Assembly: GCA_020052515.1 (NCBI GenBank)
Contig: JAGVOW010000105.1
Location: forward strand, 22,293 to 86,292
Direction of reading: 5' to 3'
DNA from: Brevinematales bacterium
GTDB lineage: Bacteria > Spirochaetota > Brevinematia > Brevinematales > JAOACQ01
DNA: 64,000 nt
The notes beneath the pieces are model-generated. The model was given only the letters and a program-made list of their open reading frames with translations, had not been told where the DNA came from and did not search any database. The position numbers were made by a program, and so were the translations under genes. Of this stretch, positions 18,561 to 28,280 are shown piece by piece; position 1 is the first letter of the stretch, and each line of letters opens with the position of its first letter.

Positions 18561-19400
18561 TCAAAAGTCGAAACTGACCCTGACCGCTGTTCCGATTTCA
18601 AACCAGTCATAAACAATGGTGTCTGCTGGCCATTTTATAGTCTTGTCCTGGGCAAATACGTCCAGTCCGCATCCGAAGTGATTGTTTTCGAAAAGAAGCC
18701 CTATTCCGCCTATGGCACCTATTCCGGTTGCGGGATCGGTATACCAGCGGACAGTGTAACCGGCATTGGCATAAGCTTTCTCGACAAGGCTTTTATAGTC
18801 ATCGGAAAAACTGAAAGTAGAGTAGGTCGGCCCCGCAAAAACGCGTAAAGCCAGGCCCATAAAACTATCGTCCTCATCAATAAATGGTTTAAAAGGAATG
18901 CGCCCCATCAGCATTGCTTTGACAGTCGCTCCGCTTCCGATTGAAAGGGAAGAAGAAATTTGAGAGGCAGTCGCCTGCATTCCGTAAAAATCACAGCCTA
19001 AAGAAATGCCCAGGTACTTTAAGAAATACCAATCCATGCCAACTCCGATGCTGCTACTGGTAAGGGTCGGTGTTGGAGTTATACTGCCGTGAAGATAATC
19101 ATACATTTTTCCGCTTAATAAATAAGCAGAACCAACGTTTAAAAATATCGAGAAATTTTTGAATGAATTACCGGCTGTTTTCATCCGGAACGCGGCATTG
19201 GAGTCAGAAGCAGCAGCCTCTTTCAGAGATGAGATTGGAACCATTTGTTTGTTCCCTTCTTCATCCTCAATAATAAGAGTGTTTTCATTGCTGAGAATAA
19301 TTTTGCCATCAATCCTGGTTCCATCTTTTAAATTAAAGGTTTCCGCAGACACCGTGTTTACAATAATGAGAATTGCAAATATTAAGATAACTCGTTTCAT
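18561..19400 (-). CDS. Hypothetical outer-membrane beta-barrel-like protein
   Basis: Signal peptide, alternating amphipathic strands, terminal aromatic (VRVSFDF). Confidence 0.6.
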   Translation of the reverse strand: MKRVILIFAILIIVNTVSAETFNLKDGTRIDGKIILSNENTLIIEDEEGNKQMVPISSLKEAAASDSNAAFRMKTAGNSFKNFSIFLNVGSAYLLSGKMYDYLHGSITPTPTLTSSSIGVGMDWYFLKYLGISLGCDFYGMQATASQISSSLSIGSGATVKAMLMGRIPFKPFIDEDDSFMGLALRVFAGPTYSTFSFSDDYKSLVEKAYANAGYTVRWYTDPATGIGAIGGIGLLFENNHFGCGLDVFAQDKTIKWPADTIVYDWFEIGTAVRVSFDF

Positions 19401-19483
19401 TTTTCATACCTCCACAAATTATTGATTAAAAGATATTGTTCATTTTCGAACCTATTATCAAAGAATGAATTTAAGATAATTAT

Positions 19484-19558
19484 TACCCCCATCGGGATTT
19501 GAACCCGAGTCACCGCCGTGAGAGGGCGGTGTCCTAGACCAGGCTAGACGATGGGGGC
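19484..19558 (-). tRNA. tRNA-Glu (anticodon CTC)
   Basis: Reverse complement GCCCCCATCGTCTAGCCTGGTCTAGGACACCGCCCTCTCACGGCGGTGACTCGGGTTCAAATCCCGATGGGGGT folds as cloverleaf; anticodon CTC; CCA not encoded. Confidence 0.93.
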
Positions 19559-19572
19559 GTAAACAAAAAATG

Positions 19573-19643
19573 CTGGGGCGGAAGGAGTCGAACCCTCACA
19601 AACAGATCCAGAATCTGTCGTCCTACCATTAGACAACGCCCCA
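19573..19643 (-). tRNA. tRNA-Gln (anticodon CTG)
   Basis: Reverse complement TGGGGCGTTGTCTAATGGTAGGACGACAGATTCTGGATCTGTTTGTGAGGGTTCGACTCCTTCCGCCCCAG; anticodon CTG. Confidence 0.92.
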
Positions 19644-19710
19644 ATTATAGAAGCTATATTTTACAATATTCTTTACCTTTAGTCAAAAATTCTGCGGTGA
19701 ATTCCATCCC

Positions 19711-19729
19711 ATAGGCGCGGTTAATTAAC
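19711..19729. repeat. Half copy of the ATAGGCGCGGTTAATTAAC palindrome
   Basis: Identical to the left half of the repeats at 5221 and 30281. Confidence 0.75.
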
Positions 19730-19731
19730 AA

Positions 19732-20247
19732 TTATTTCTTCTTGCCTTCATAAAGGCGAATGGGGTAGGCCAGGTTTAATTTTTCAACTCTTCCATAGAT
19801 CATTCTATTTTCTGAAAGCAAATAAAGCTTTTTCGCTTTTGTATTTGCTTTGATGGTTTCGGAAAGCCCGCGAATAAACCATGTAATATCTTCTGTATTG
19901 GTGGAAAGGACAAATTTTCTAAAATCCTCATTAAAATTAATGGCTATCGTTTTTTCGGGCTCGCTTGGGATCAGCCAGACGCTATATACCCGGATATTCG
20001 CGGCGGTAGGAAGTTTTAAATCATAACGTATAGGGCCCAGCATATATTCTTTTACCAGCGCCTCTTCAAATGTTTGAGATAGATCAATCGTTCTTTTTTC
20101 CACGAACAGGCGTGAAAATTTCTCGTCAGGGTAGTAAAAAGAATGCCTTGAAGGATTGGCCAGGAAAATAATACCCAGCAGGATAATAATAATTAGCATC
20201 AACGTAGCCAACAAGAAATAAATCCGGTAATCTTTAAATCGATTCAC
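19732..20247 (-). CDS. GerMN-domain-like protein
   Basis: Single N-terminal TM; EEALVKEYMLGP...AANIRVYSVWLIPSEPEKTIAINFNEDF resembles GerMN. Confidence 0.6.
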   Translation of the reverse strand: MNRFKDYRIYFLLATLMLIIIILLGIIFLANPSRHSFYYPDEKFSRLFVEKRTIDLSQTFEEALVKEYMLGPIRYDLKLPTAANIRVYSVWLIPSEPEKTIAINFNEDFRKFVLSTNTEDITWFIRGLSETIKANTKAKKLYLLSENRMIYGRVEKLNLAYPIRLYEGKKK

Positions 20248-21392
20248 TTTGTAAAACCTCTGCTTTTATCGTATTCTTGCAAGAACGATTGTATTCCCTG
20301 ATAAAGGCCAGAAGCAATCTTTTTTTGATATTCCTTCTGAAGGAGCTTCCTGCTTTCCTGTGAGTGGGATAAAAATCCCACTTCTACCAGCGCGGCCGGC
20401 AGGGAATTGTATTTGAGAACATAAAAATTCGCTTTCTTGTTGCCTCTCAAGGGCGCTCCGGTTGATTTAACCAGGGACTGTCCCAAGTCCTTTGACAATT
20501 TCTCAGACTGCCTCCGGATGCCGTCCTTGAGCAAGTCATTTATAATGGAAAAAAGGGCTTCCGTCTTTTCTATATCGTTTTTAGAAAAACCCGCGTTTTC
20601 TATAGATTCTACAGCCAGAGCCTCATTGTCGCTGGCGGCCTCTGAAAGGGAATAAATCTCTATGCCGTCAATATCCCTGTCTAATGAAATATTGCCGTGG
20701 ACGCTGATGAAAATAGGGTTTAATCCCTTTTTTAATAGGGCAGTGGTTCTATCCGTCCTTTCCTTTAAGGTAATATAGCGGTCATTTTTCCGGGTAAGGT
20801 AAACCTTTACTTTGCCGTCTTTTTTCAGCAAATCATAAAGCATTTTGGATACTGAAAGAACGATCTCTTTTTCTTTCGCGCCGTTTACACCCAGGCCCCC
20901 GGGATCTTTGCCGCCATGCCCCGGGTCAATAACAATTGAGTCAATAGGAATAAATTTGGCTAGATCACTATTATAATTTGTTTTTTCTTTTTGGTCATCT
21001 TTTAGCCTGTTTTCGTTGCTCTTTTGTGTAAAACTGCTTTTCTCAGAAACAGAAGACGAACTGGAACTTTTGGGAGGAGCGTTTGCGAGTAATTTGTCTA
21101 TCAACCCCAAAGCGGCAGGGGAAATTTCTATTCCACCCTTATCATTGATTTGAGGTTTATCTTCAAGATAATAAATGCTGTCTTCAAAGACAATATAAGG
21201 CATGGTTAAAAACAGTTTCAAGGATTTTCCTTCCCGGCTGGAAATAACGGTATAGCCCATGTGAAGATTTTGTTTCAAAGTGAAATTTTTTGCAACAGCC
21301 AGACGATTCAGCTCCAGAGGCTTTGCGGAAGAAGAAAATAGTAAGATCCAGGAAAAGAAGATAAGGTTGAAAAAACAGGTCGTTTTACGCAT
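20244..21392 (-). CDS. N-acetylmuramoyl-L-alanine amidase (Amidase_3)
   Basis: IVIDPGHGGKDPGGLG, SVHGNISLDRDIDGIEIYSLS, PAALVEVGFLSHSQE. Confidence 0.9.
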   Translation of the reverse strand: MRKTTCFFNLIFFSWILLFSSSAKPLELNRLAVAKNFTLKQNLHMGYTVISSREGKSLKLFLTMPYIVFEDSIYYLEDKPQINDKGGIEISPAALGLIDKLLANAPPKSSSSSSVSEKSSFTQKSNENRLKDDQKEKTNYNSDLAKFIPIDSIVIDPGHGGKDPGGLGVNGAKEKEIVLSVSKMLYDLLKKDGKVKVYLTRKNDRYITLKERTDRTTALLKKGLNPIFISVHGNISLDRDIDGIEIYSLSEAASDNEALAVESIENAGFSKNDIEKTEALFSIINDLLKDGIRRQSEKLSKDLGQSLVKSTGAPLRGNKKANFYVLKYNSLPAALVEVGFLSHSQESRKLLQKEYQKKIASGLYQGIQSFLQEYDKSRGFTK

Positions 21393-22179
21393 GCTTTAAC
21401 TTCCAGATCGCAAAAAGCCCCTTCAAAGTAAGATGAGGATCAATGCAGTTGATCGATCGCGCTGAATTTTTTATGAGCTTTGCTAAACCCCCGGTGGCGA
21501 TCACAAAACAATCTTTCCAATTCATTTCTTCGGCGATTCTTCGTACCAATTCATCTACCATAGCTCCATTGCCATGGATGATCCCGGAACGGATGCCTTC
21601 GACCGTTTTCTTCCCGATCAAATTAGAAGGCAACAGCAGGTCAATGTGCGGCAGTTTAGACGCTTTATCTTCCAGGGCACGCAGCGATGTCATAATTCCC
21701 GTTACAATGATTCCGCCCTCATAAACTTTTTCTTTTGAGATAACATCAAAAGTGGTCGCTGTGCCGAAATCCACGATGATTAAATTTTTATTCGGATAGA
21801 GGTTGATGCCGGCAAGGCCGTTTACAAAGCGGTCTGCGCCTATTTCTTCAGGGGAATCATAATTAAAACGGAGCGGCACGTCCTGATTTTTTACAAAATA
21901 AGGGCTAATTTTAAAATATTTTTCAAACATATGGGAAAATTCATAATCAATCTGAGGTACAACGCTTGAAATAATGACTTCCAGAGAAAGATTTTGATCG
22001 CTTTGATTCCAGAGCCGTAAAAGATTGACAAACTGGATGGCCAGCTCATCGGTGGTTATATTTTTGTTCGTTTGGATATTGGCGTTATGAAACGGCTCGC
22101 CGCCTTCTTTCGAGTCATTTTGAGTGTTAAAAACTCCGAAAGTAATATTGGTGTTTCCGATGTCTATAGCTATCAACAC
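21385..22179 (-). CDS. coaX: Type III pantothenate kinase
   Basis: MLIAIDIGNTNITFGVF, GADRFVNGLAG, IVDFGTATTFDVI, ATGGLAKLI. Confidence 0.93.
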   Translation of the reverse strand: MLIAIDIGNTNITFGVFNTQNDSKEGGEPFHNANIQTNKNITTDELAIQFVNLLRLWNQSDQNLSLEVIISSVVPQIDYEFSHMFEKYFKISPYFVKNQDVPLRFNYDSPEEIGADRFVNGLAGINLYPNKNLIIVDFGTATTFDVISKEKVYEGGIIVTGIMTSLRALEDKASKLPHIDLLLPSNLIGKKTVEGIRSGIIHGNGAMVDELVRRIAEEMNWKDCFVIATGGLAKLIKNSARSINCIDPHLTLKGLFAIWKLKHA

Positions 22180-22196
22180 AATCTACCTCCTGGGCC

Positions 22197-23186
22197 TTAA
22201 ATCGTCTCGTTCTTTAACGGACGGCTCATGAGTCCTTTCAAACCTTCGGCTGGATCCATTTGGTGGTAAAGCACATCATAAACAAAATGAGATATCGGCA
22301 TAACGATCTTTTTTTCCGTCTCCAATCTCACGATGCTTTTTACGGTTTCTACCCCTTCGGCCACCATTTTTGTTGAAGATAGAATTTCTTCGATATTTTG
22401 TCCCTTAGCCAATGCCTCGCCGACACGGCCATTTCGGCTGTGCTTGCTGATGCAGGTTACTATCAAATCACCGACCCCGGCCAATCCCGCGAATGTCGAC
22501 TGAGAAGCTCCCAGCTTCAAGCCCAGGCGCTTGATTTCAGCCAGGCCTCTGGTGATGAGGGCAGCCATTGTATTATCGCCTATGCCGAATCCGCGAAGCA
22601 TTCCGGCCGCGATCGCGATGACATTTTTTGCCGCCGCCGCGACTTCTACGCCGATGACGTCTTTGTGCCGATAGAGTCTGAAATACTCATTGGAAAATGC
22701 TTCTTGAACTAAAGCGGCCGACTTTTCGTTTCGGGATGCCGCTACAATACTGGTGGGAGCGTTTCGCGCGACTTCTTCGGCATGAGAAGGCCCCGAGATA
22801 ACAACGATATCTTTATGATTGGGAAGTTCTTCGTTCAGGACGACGCTCATTCTTTTCTCAGAGGGAAACTCAAAGCCTTTCGTTGCGCTGACCAAAAGGT
22901 GCTTTTTATGGATGAGCCCCTTAAACCGGGATGCCACGCTTCTAAAATATTTGGAAGGAGCCACAAAAACCAGCATTTCCGATTCAGCGGCCTTTGCAAC
23001 ATCGCAGGTTATTTCAATATCCTCCGGTATTTTTACCCCCGGCAAATAATCAGAATTCTCTCTTTTTGAAAGAAGAGGCTTAGCCTCCTCCTGGCTGTAA
23101 ACCCAGAGAAGCGTCTTGTTTTTTTTAGCCGCCTGTATGGCTAAGGCAGTGCCCCATCCGCCGGCGCCGATAATAGAAATAGTCAT
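22197..23186 (-). CDS. gpsA: Glycerol-3-phosphate dehydrogenase [NAD(P)+]
   Basis: IIGAGGWGTALA, SATKGFE, SGPSHAEEVA, GVGDLIVTCISKHSRNGRVGEAL. Confidence 0.94.
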   Translation of the reverse strand: MTISIIGAGGWGTALAIQAAKKNKTLLWVYSQEEAKPLLSKRENSDYLPGVKIPEDIEITCDVAKAAESEMLVFVAPSKYFRSVASRFKGLIHKKHLLVSATKGFEFPSEKRMSVVLNEELPNHKDIVVISGPSHAEEVARNAPTSIVAASRNEKSAALVQEAFSNEYFRLYRHKDVIGVEVAAAAKNVIAIAAGMLRGFGIGDNTMAALITRGLAEIKRLGLKLGASQSTFAGLAGVGDLIVTCISKHSRNGRVGEALAKGQNIEEILSSTKMVAEGVETVKSIVRLETEKKIVMPISHFVYDVLYHQMDPAEGLKGLMSRPLKNETI

Positions 23187-24634
23187 AAAATCTCCTGCTC
23201 CAGTTTTTTTCTCAGAAGCTCATTAACCACCTTGGGATTTGCCTGTCCTTTTGTCAGTTTCATAACTTCGCCGACAAAGAACCCCATCAAATTTAACTTG
23301 CCGGCTTTATATTTTTCGATTTCTCCTGGGTTATTTGTCAAAACCTGGTTTACAAGGGTTTCAAGCTCTCCTGTGTCCGAAATTTGCTTTAACCCTTTTT
23401 TTTCTATGATTTCTTTTGCGTTCTTTTTCGACTCCACCATTTCAGCAAAAACATCCTTCGCGATTTTTCCGCTAATAGTTCCCTCTTCAATAAAATTAAG
23501 CAATTCGCCGGTAGAAGAGGGGGTAACTATTTTTCTAAAATCGAGAGCGGAAACCTTTTTCACATTAATGTAAGCGTTAGCTTCACTCAATATCCAGTTT
23601 GCTGCTTTTTTTGCTTCTCCATTATAATTCCTCTTTGTTTCCTCAAAATAATCCGCCAGGTCCTTGTCATCCGTTAATGCCTCGGCGTCCTGCAGAGGAA
23701 TGCCATACTCTCTCATAAATCGTATCTTCTTTGCTCTGGGCAATTCTGGAAGAGTCAACTTTATTTTTTCTACTGTTTCTTTATCTACAACAACAGGAGG
23801 CAGGTCCGGTTCCGGAAAATATCTGTAATCATTGGCTTCTTCCTTGCTACGCATAGAAAAAGTTTTGTTTTGAGCGGAATCAAAAAGCCGGGTTTCCTGG
23901 CGGATCTTTTCTCCATTTCCCAGGGCTGAAATCTGCCGCTCTATTTCATAATCAATGGCTTTTCGTACGCCGTTAAAAGAATTCATATTCTTGATTTCGA
24001 CTTTAGTGCCCAATTCTTTTTGGCCTTTTGGCCGGATTGAAACATTGGCGTCGCAACGGAGGCTTCCCTCTTCCATGTTGACATCGCTTACGCCGGTGTA
24101 TTTCATAATATTGCGAAGCTCTTTTAAGTAATAAAACGCTTCTTCACTCCCGCGCATATCCGGCTCGGAAACGATTTCAAGGAGCGGAACACCCGAGCGG
24201 TTCAAATCCACATAGCTGTAAGACGTGCCTTCCGCATGGATTAGCTTTCCGGCATCTTCTTCCATGTGCGCCCGGGTGATGCCTACTTTTTTTACGCTTC
24301 CGTCCGGCAGGTCAAACTCCAGAAAACCTCCTTTGGCGATCGGATAGTCGAATTGAGATATTTGATAACCCTTTGGCAAATCAGGATAAAAATAATTTTT
24401 TCGATCAAACTTCGAGTAACCGGCGATTTCGGAATTCAATGTAAGGCCGGCCTGGATGGATTTATGGAGAGCTTTTTCGTTCATAGCGGGCAGTACACCA
24501 GGCTGGCCCATGCAAACCGGGCAAACCTGTGTGTTGGGCGGTGCGCCGAATTCAGTAGAACAGCCGCAGAAGGCCTTGGTTTTAGTATTCAATTGAACAT
24601 GCACTTCTAAACCAATCACAGCTTCGTAATCCAT
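23183..24634 (-). CDS. gatB: Asp/Glu-tRNA(Asn/Gln) amidotransferase subunit B
   Basis: YEAVIGLEVHVQLNTKTKAFCGC, CPVCMGQPGVLPAMN, RSGVPLLEIVSEPDMR. Confidence 0.95.
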   Translation of the reverse strand: MDYEAVIGLEVHVQLNTKTKAFCGCSTEFGAPPNTQVCPVCMGQPGVLPAMNEKALHKSIQAGLTLNSEIAGYSKFDRKNYFYPDLPKGYQISQFDYPIAKGGFLEFDLPDGSVKKVGITRAHMEEDAGKLIHAEGTSYSYVDLNRSGVPLLEIVSEPDMRGSEEAFYYLKELRNIMKYTGVSDVNMEEGSLRCDANVSIRPKGQKELGTKVEIKNMNSFNGVRKAIDYEIERQISALGNGEKIRQETRLFDSAQNKTFSMRSKEEANDYRYFPEPDLPPVVVDKETVEKIKLTLPELPRAKKIRFMREYGIPLQDAEALTDDKDLADYFEETKRNYNGEAKKAANWILSEANAYINVKKVSALDFRKIVTPSSTGELLNFIEEGTISGKIAKDVFAEMVESKKNAKEIIEKKGLKQISDTGELETLVNQVLTNNPGEIEKYKAGKLNLMGFFVGEVMKLTKGQANPKVVNELLRKKLEQEIL

Positions 24635-24844
24635 GAAAACCTCCGCAATTTTATTGTATAATATTTACCGAAAAAAATCCAGCAAGCTTAAACATGAATT
24701 TCCCCTTTAAAAGAGGCAAAAAATATTTTCTTCATTTTGTGGCAATAATTTTAAACATAAGTTATAATTAAGAAGTATTATTAAAGCTCATAGATAAGAG
24801 TGGAAGGGTATCCATTTTTATCGAGTGAGTAAAACAGAGGAGAT

Positions 24845-25132
24845 ATGACTATGTTCCAAGACAAGACACTGAATTGCCGTGATTGCGGTTCAGATTTCGT
24901 TTTCAGCGTTTCCGAGCAGGAATTTTACGCTGAAAAAGGGTTTCAGAATGACCCCGTTCGCTGCCCGGATTGCCGGAAAGCGAAGAAACAGCAAAGCCAG
25001 GGTTATGGCAGGCGCGATAGGCAGATGTACGATGTAACCTGTTCAGCTTGTGGTAAACCAGCTCAGGTTCCGTTCAAGCCTTCGAACGAAAAACCGGTAT
25101 ATTGTAGAGAATGTTATTCTAGTAATCGTTAA
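24845..25132 (+). CDS. CxxC zinc-ribbon domain protein
   Basis: CRDCGSDF, CPDCRKAK, CSACGKPAQVPFKP, CRECYSSNR; RBS and downstream terminator. Confidence 0.85.
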   Translation: MTMFQDKTLNCRDCGSDFVFSVSEQEFYAEKGFQNDPVRCPDCRKAKKQQSQGYGRRDRQMYDVTCSACGKPAQVPFKPSNEKPVYCRECYSSNR

Positions 25133-25152
25133 CTATACTCTGTAATAGCTTC

Positions 25153-25183
25153 AAACGCTTGCGGTTTATCCGCAAGCGTTTTT
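25153..25183 (+). terminator. Rho-independent terminator of the zinc-ribbon gene
   Basis: AAACGCTTGCGG-TTTAT-CCGCAAGCGTTTTT. Confidence 0.88.
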
Positions 25184-25233
25184 GTATTTTTAATCAGTTC
25201 TTCGTTTATCCTTTCTTCATTGTCAAAAAATAT

Positions 25234-26151
25234 CTAAGAGCGAAGTTTTTCCAGTAGGATAAGCATTTCTTTGGGAAGCTCGATTTCGAATTGCAATGCT
25301 CTTTCGCTTATAGGGTGAAGGAATTCCAGCCTTTTAGCGCAAAGTGCTATTCCGGTTAAGCCATATTGTTTAAAATTCCTTGAATAGATAGGGTCCCCCG
25401 CGACTGAGTGACCCAGCGAAGAAAAATGCACTCGTATTTGATGAGTACGCCCCGTAAGGAGATTGATCTCCACATAAGTGTGGTGGTTTAAATATTCTAA
25501 TGTTTTGTACTCTGTGATAGCGGGTTTTCCATCGGTAATAATAGCCATTTTCTTTCTGTCGTGCGGACTGCGGCCAATCGGAGCGTCGATTTTTCCACTT
25601 TCTTCTAAGTAGCCCTTTACAATGGCATGGTAAATCTTTTTTATTCTACGTGCCTTGAAATCTTCGGCTAATTTATGATGAGCTTTGTCGTTTAGCGCTA
25701 TAATCAAAAGTCCCGCAGTGTCTTTATCTAAACGGTGCACAATGCCCGGCCGCTCTATTCCGCCGATAGAGGAAAGTTTTCCTTTGAGTTTGTACAATAG
25801 GCCATTTACCAGAGTCTGGCTTTCATGCCCCTTTGAGGGATGCACGGTTAAACCAAAGGGTTTATTGACAATAGCGATATCCTCATCGCAATAAACCATC
25901 TCAAAGTCAACAAACTCAGCTTTTAATTCGGAGGGGGCGCTTTCAGGAATTTCAAACTCAATTTTGTCATTTTCTTTTACCGGATAGCTTAATTTCTCCA
26001 ATTTTCCATTCACGAAAAGCCCAATATCTCTTGCTTTTATGCCGCTTCGCGTCAATTCTATGCCCTGATCCCGGCAATGCAGGACGGCAACCGTGTCTAA
26101 CCTCTGATTTATTGTTTCGTTAGAAGCAATAAAAGAATATTTTTTCCGCAT
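25234..26151 (-). CDS. RluA/RluD family 23S rRNA pseudouridine synthase
   Basis: GIVHRLDKDTAGLLIIA, TGRTHQIRVHFSSLGHSVAGDPIY; N-terminal S4-like domain. Confidence 0.92.
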   Translation of the reverse strand: MRKKYSFIASNETINQRLDTVAVLHCRDQGIELTRSGIKARDIGLFVNGKLEKLSYPVKENDKIEFEIPESAPSELKAEFVDFEMVYCDEDIAIVNKPFGLTVHPSKGHESQTLVNGLLYKLKGKLSSIGGIERPGIVHRLDKDTAGLLIIALNDKAHHKLAEDFKARRIKKIYHAIVKGYLEESGKIDAPIGRSPHDRKKMAIITDGKPAITEYKTLEYLNHHTYVEINLLTGRTHQIRVHFSSLGHSVAGDPIYSRNFKQYGLTGIALCAKRLEFLHPISERALQFEIELPKEMLILLEKLRS

Positions 26152-26312
26152 ATACCCCGCTTAAGATTCCATACTTAAAAACGTCACTTTACCCCTGCCT
26201 ACACGGCGAGGGTTATATTCTATCACAAATCATTAAATCCGCAAGAATTTGTAAAAATCATAACACTGAATTTGCGAAAAGCTTTTGATCATTTTATAAT
26301 ATTGGGCTTGTT

Positions 26313-26408
26313 CGCCTCATCCCCCCGACCCCCTTCTCCATTCGATGGAGAAGGGGGAGCAATTCCACTACCCTCTCCGCCGCAGTGGAGAGGGGCCGGG
26401 GGTGAGGC
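26313..26408. repeat. GCCTCATCCCCC...GGGGGTGAGGC palindromic repeat (two hairpins)
   Basis: Flanking GCCTCA/TGAGGC arms with internal CTTCTCC/GGAGAAG and CTCTCC/GGAGAG hairpins. Confidence 0.85.
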
Positions 26409-26431
26409 AGAAATAAACGGGAGATGATTTT

Positions 26432-28213
26432 ATGACGAATAACAAGAAACTTCTGGATTGGGTAAAAGAAATGGCGGCTCTATGCCAACCGGATCAGATC
26501 TATTGGTGCGATGGAAGCCAGGAAGAATACGATCATTTGGCAAATGAACTGGTGAAAAACGGCACTTTTATTAAATTGAATGATCAAAAGCGGCCTGGCA
26601 GTTATTATGCGAGGTCGGATGTGGGTGACGTTGCTCGTGTTGAAGACAGGACTTTTATCTGCTCTAAAAAGCAGGAAGACGCGGGTCCGACAAATAACTG
26701 GAAAGACCCGGTGGAAATGAAAGAGATCATGAAAGGTTTGTATAAAGGCTGCATGAAAGGCCGCAAGATGTATGTGATACCTTTCAGCATGGGGCCTTTG
26801 GGCTCGCCGATTTCACACATCGGTGTGGAATTGACCGATTCCGCTTATGTGGTCTGCAATATGCGGATTATGACCCGGATGGGGGAAAAGGTTTTAGATG
26901 TCCTGGGCAATGGGGATTTTGTTCCCTGCCTGCATTCGGTAGGAAAGCCGTTACAACCCGGCGAAAAAGATGTTCCCTGGCCATGTGACGCGAATAATAA
27001 ATATATTGTCCATTTCCCTGAGGAAAAGACTATCTGGTCTTATGGCTCCGGCTATGGCGGAAACGCCCTTCTGGGAAAAAAATGCTTTGCTTTGCGGATC
27101 GCTTCCGTAATGGCTAAGCAAAATGGCTGGCTTGCGGAACATATGCTGATACTGGGCATTACACCGCCTGAGGGTGAGAAAAAATACATCGCCGCGGCGT
27201 TTCCCAGCGCCTGCGGAAAAACCAACCTCGCTATGCTCATTCCGACTATTCCAGGATGGAAGGTGGAATGCGTGGGCGACGACATCGCCTGGATGAAGTT
27301 TGGTTCTGACGGCAGGCTTTACGCGATCAATCCTGAGGCCGGATTTTTCGGTGTGGCCCCCGGAACTTCGATGAAGTCCAATCCTAACGCAATGTTGACA
27401 GTAAATAAAAACTCTGTCTTTACCAACACAGCTTTGACTTTAGACGGCGATGTCTGGTGGGAAGAAATGTCGGACAATCTTCCCGCTCAATTGATTGACT
27501 GGAATGGTAATAATTGGACTCCGGAGAGCGGTAAGAAAGCGGCTCATCCCAATGCGCGATTTACTGCTCCGGCTTCACAGTGCCCTGTGATTGACCCGGC
27601 ATGGGAAGACCAAAAAGGGGTTCCTATTTCCGCGATACTTTTTGGAGGCAGAAGGTCTTCTGTTGTGCCTCTTATTACAGAGTCCTTCAGCTGGAACCAT
27701 GGTGTGTTTTTGGGTTCTATTATGGGAAGCGAGACTACAGCGGCTGCGGCTGGCGCTGTCGGCCAATTAAGGCGGGACCCATTCGCGATGCTTCCTTTCT
27801 GCGGCTACCATATGGGAGATTATTTCCAGCATTGGCTGTCTATCGGCAAGAAAAGCAGTGCGGAAAAGCTTCCCAAGATGTTTTATGTCAATTGGTTTAG
27901 AAAGACTAAAGAAGGCAAATGGCTCTGGCCGGGGTATGGCGAAAATAGCCGTGTCTTGAAATGGGTTTTGGAAAGGGTAGAAGGAAATGGCAAAGCGGAA
28001 CAGACTGCTATCGGAATGACTCCGTTAAAGGGTGCTCTGGATTTAAATGGTCTTTCTATTTCTGAATCTGATTTAACAGAACTTTTGTCTGTCAAAAAAG
28101 AGGAATGGAAGGCTGAAATTCCTTCTATTCAGGAGCATTTTGCTAAGTTTGGAGATAAACTTCCGAAGGAACTCAATGAAGAACTGGAAGGTTTAAAGAA
28201 AAAACTAGTATAA
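26432..28213 (+). CDS. pckG: Phosphoenolpyruvate carboxykinase (GTP)
   Basis: [59 protein letters not shown]. Confidence 0.95.
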   Translation: MTNNKKLLDWVKEMAALCQPDQIYWCDGSQEEYDHLANELVKNGTFIKLNDQKRPGSYYARSDVGDVARVEDRTFICSKKQEDAGPTNNWKDPVEMKEIMKGLYKGCMKGRKMYVIPFSMGPLGSPISHIGVELTDSAYVVCNMRIMTRMGEKVLDVLGNGDFVPCLHSVGKPLQPGEKDVPWPCDANNKYIVHFPEEKTIWSYGSGYGGNALLGKKCFALRIASVMAKQNGWLAEHMLILGITPPEGEKKYIAAAFPSACGKTNLAMLIPTIPGWKVECVGDDIAWMKFGSDGRLYAINPEAGFFGVAPGTSMKSNPNAMLTVNKNSVFTNTALTLDGDVWWEEMSDNLPAQLIDWNGNNWTPESGKKAAHPNARFTAPASQCPVIDPAWEDQKGVPISAILFGGRRSSVVPLITESFSWNHGVFLGSIMGSETTAAAAGAVGQLRRDPFAMLPFCGYHMGDYFQHWLSIGKKSSAEKLPKMFYVNWFRKTKEGKWLWPGYGENSRVLKWVLERVEGNGKAEQTAIGMTPLKGALDLNGLSISESDLTELLSVKKEEWKAEIPSIQEHFAKFGDKLPKELNEELEGLKKKLV

Positions 28214-28228
28214 ATTTTGCTTTAACAT

Positions 28229-28265
28229 TCTCCCTCTCCAGACTTGGAGAGGGTTGGGGTGAGGC
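28229..28265. repeat. Half copy of the GCCTCA...TGAGGC repeat
   Basis: TCTCCCTCTCCAGACTTGGAGAGGGTTGGGGTGAGGC. Confidence 0.75.
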
Positions 28266-28280
28266 GCGGGAGGAAAGAAA

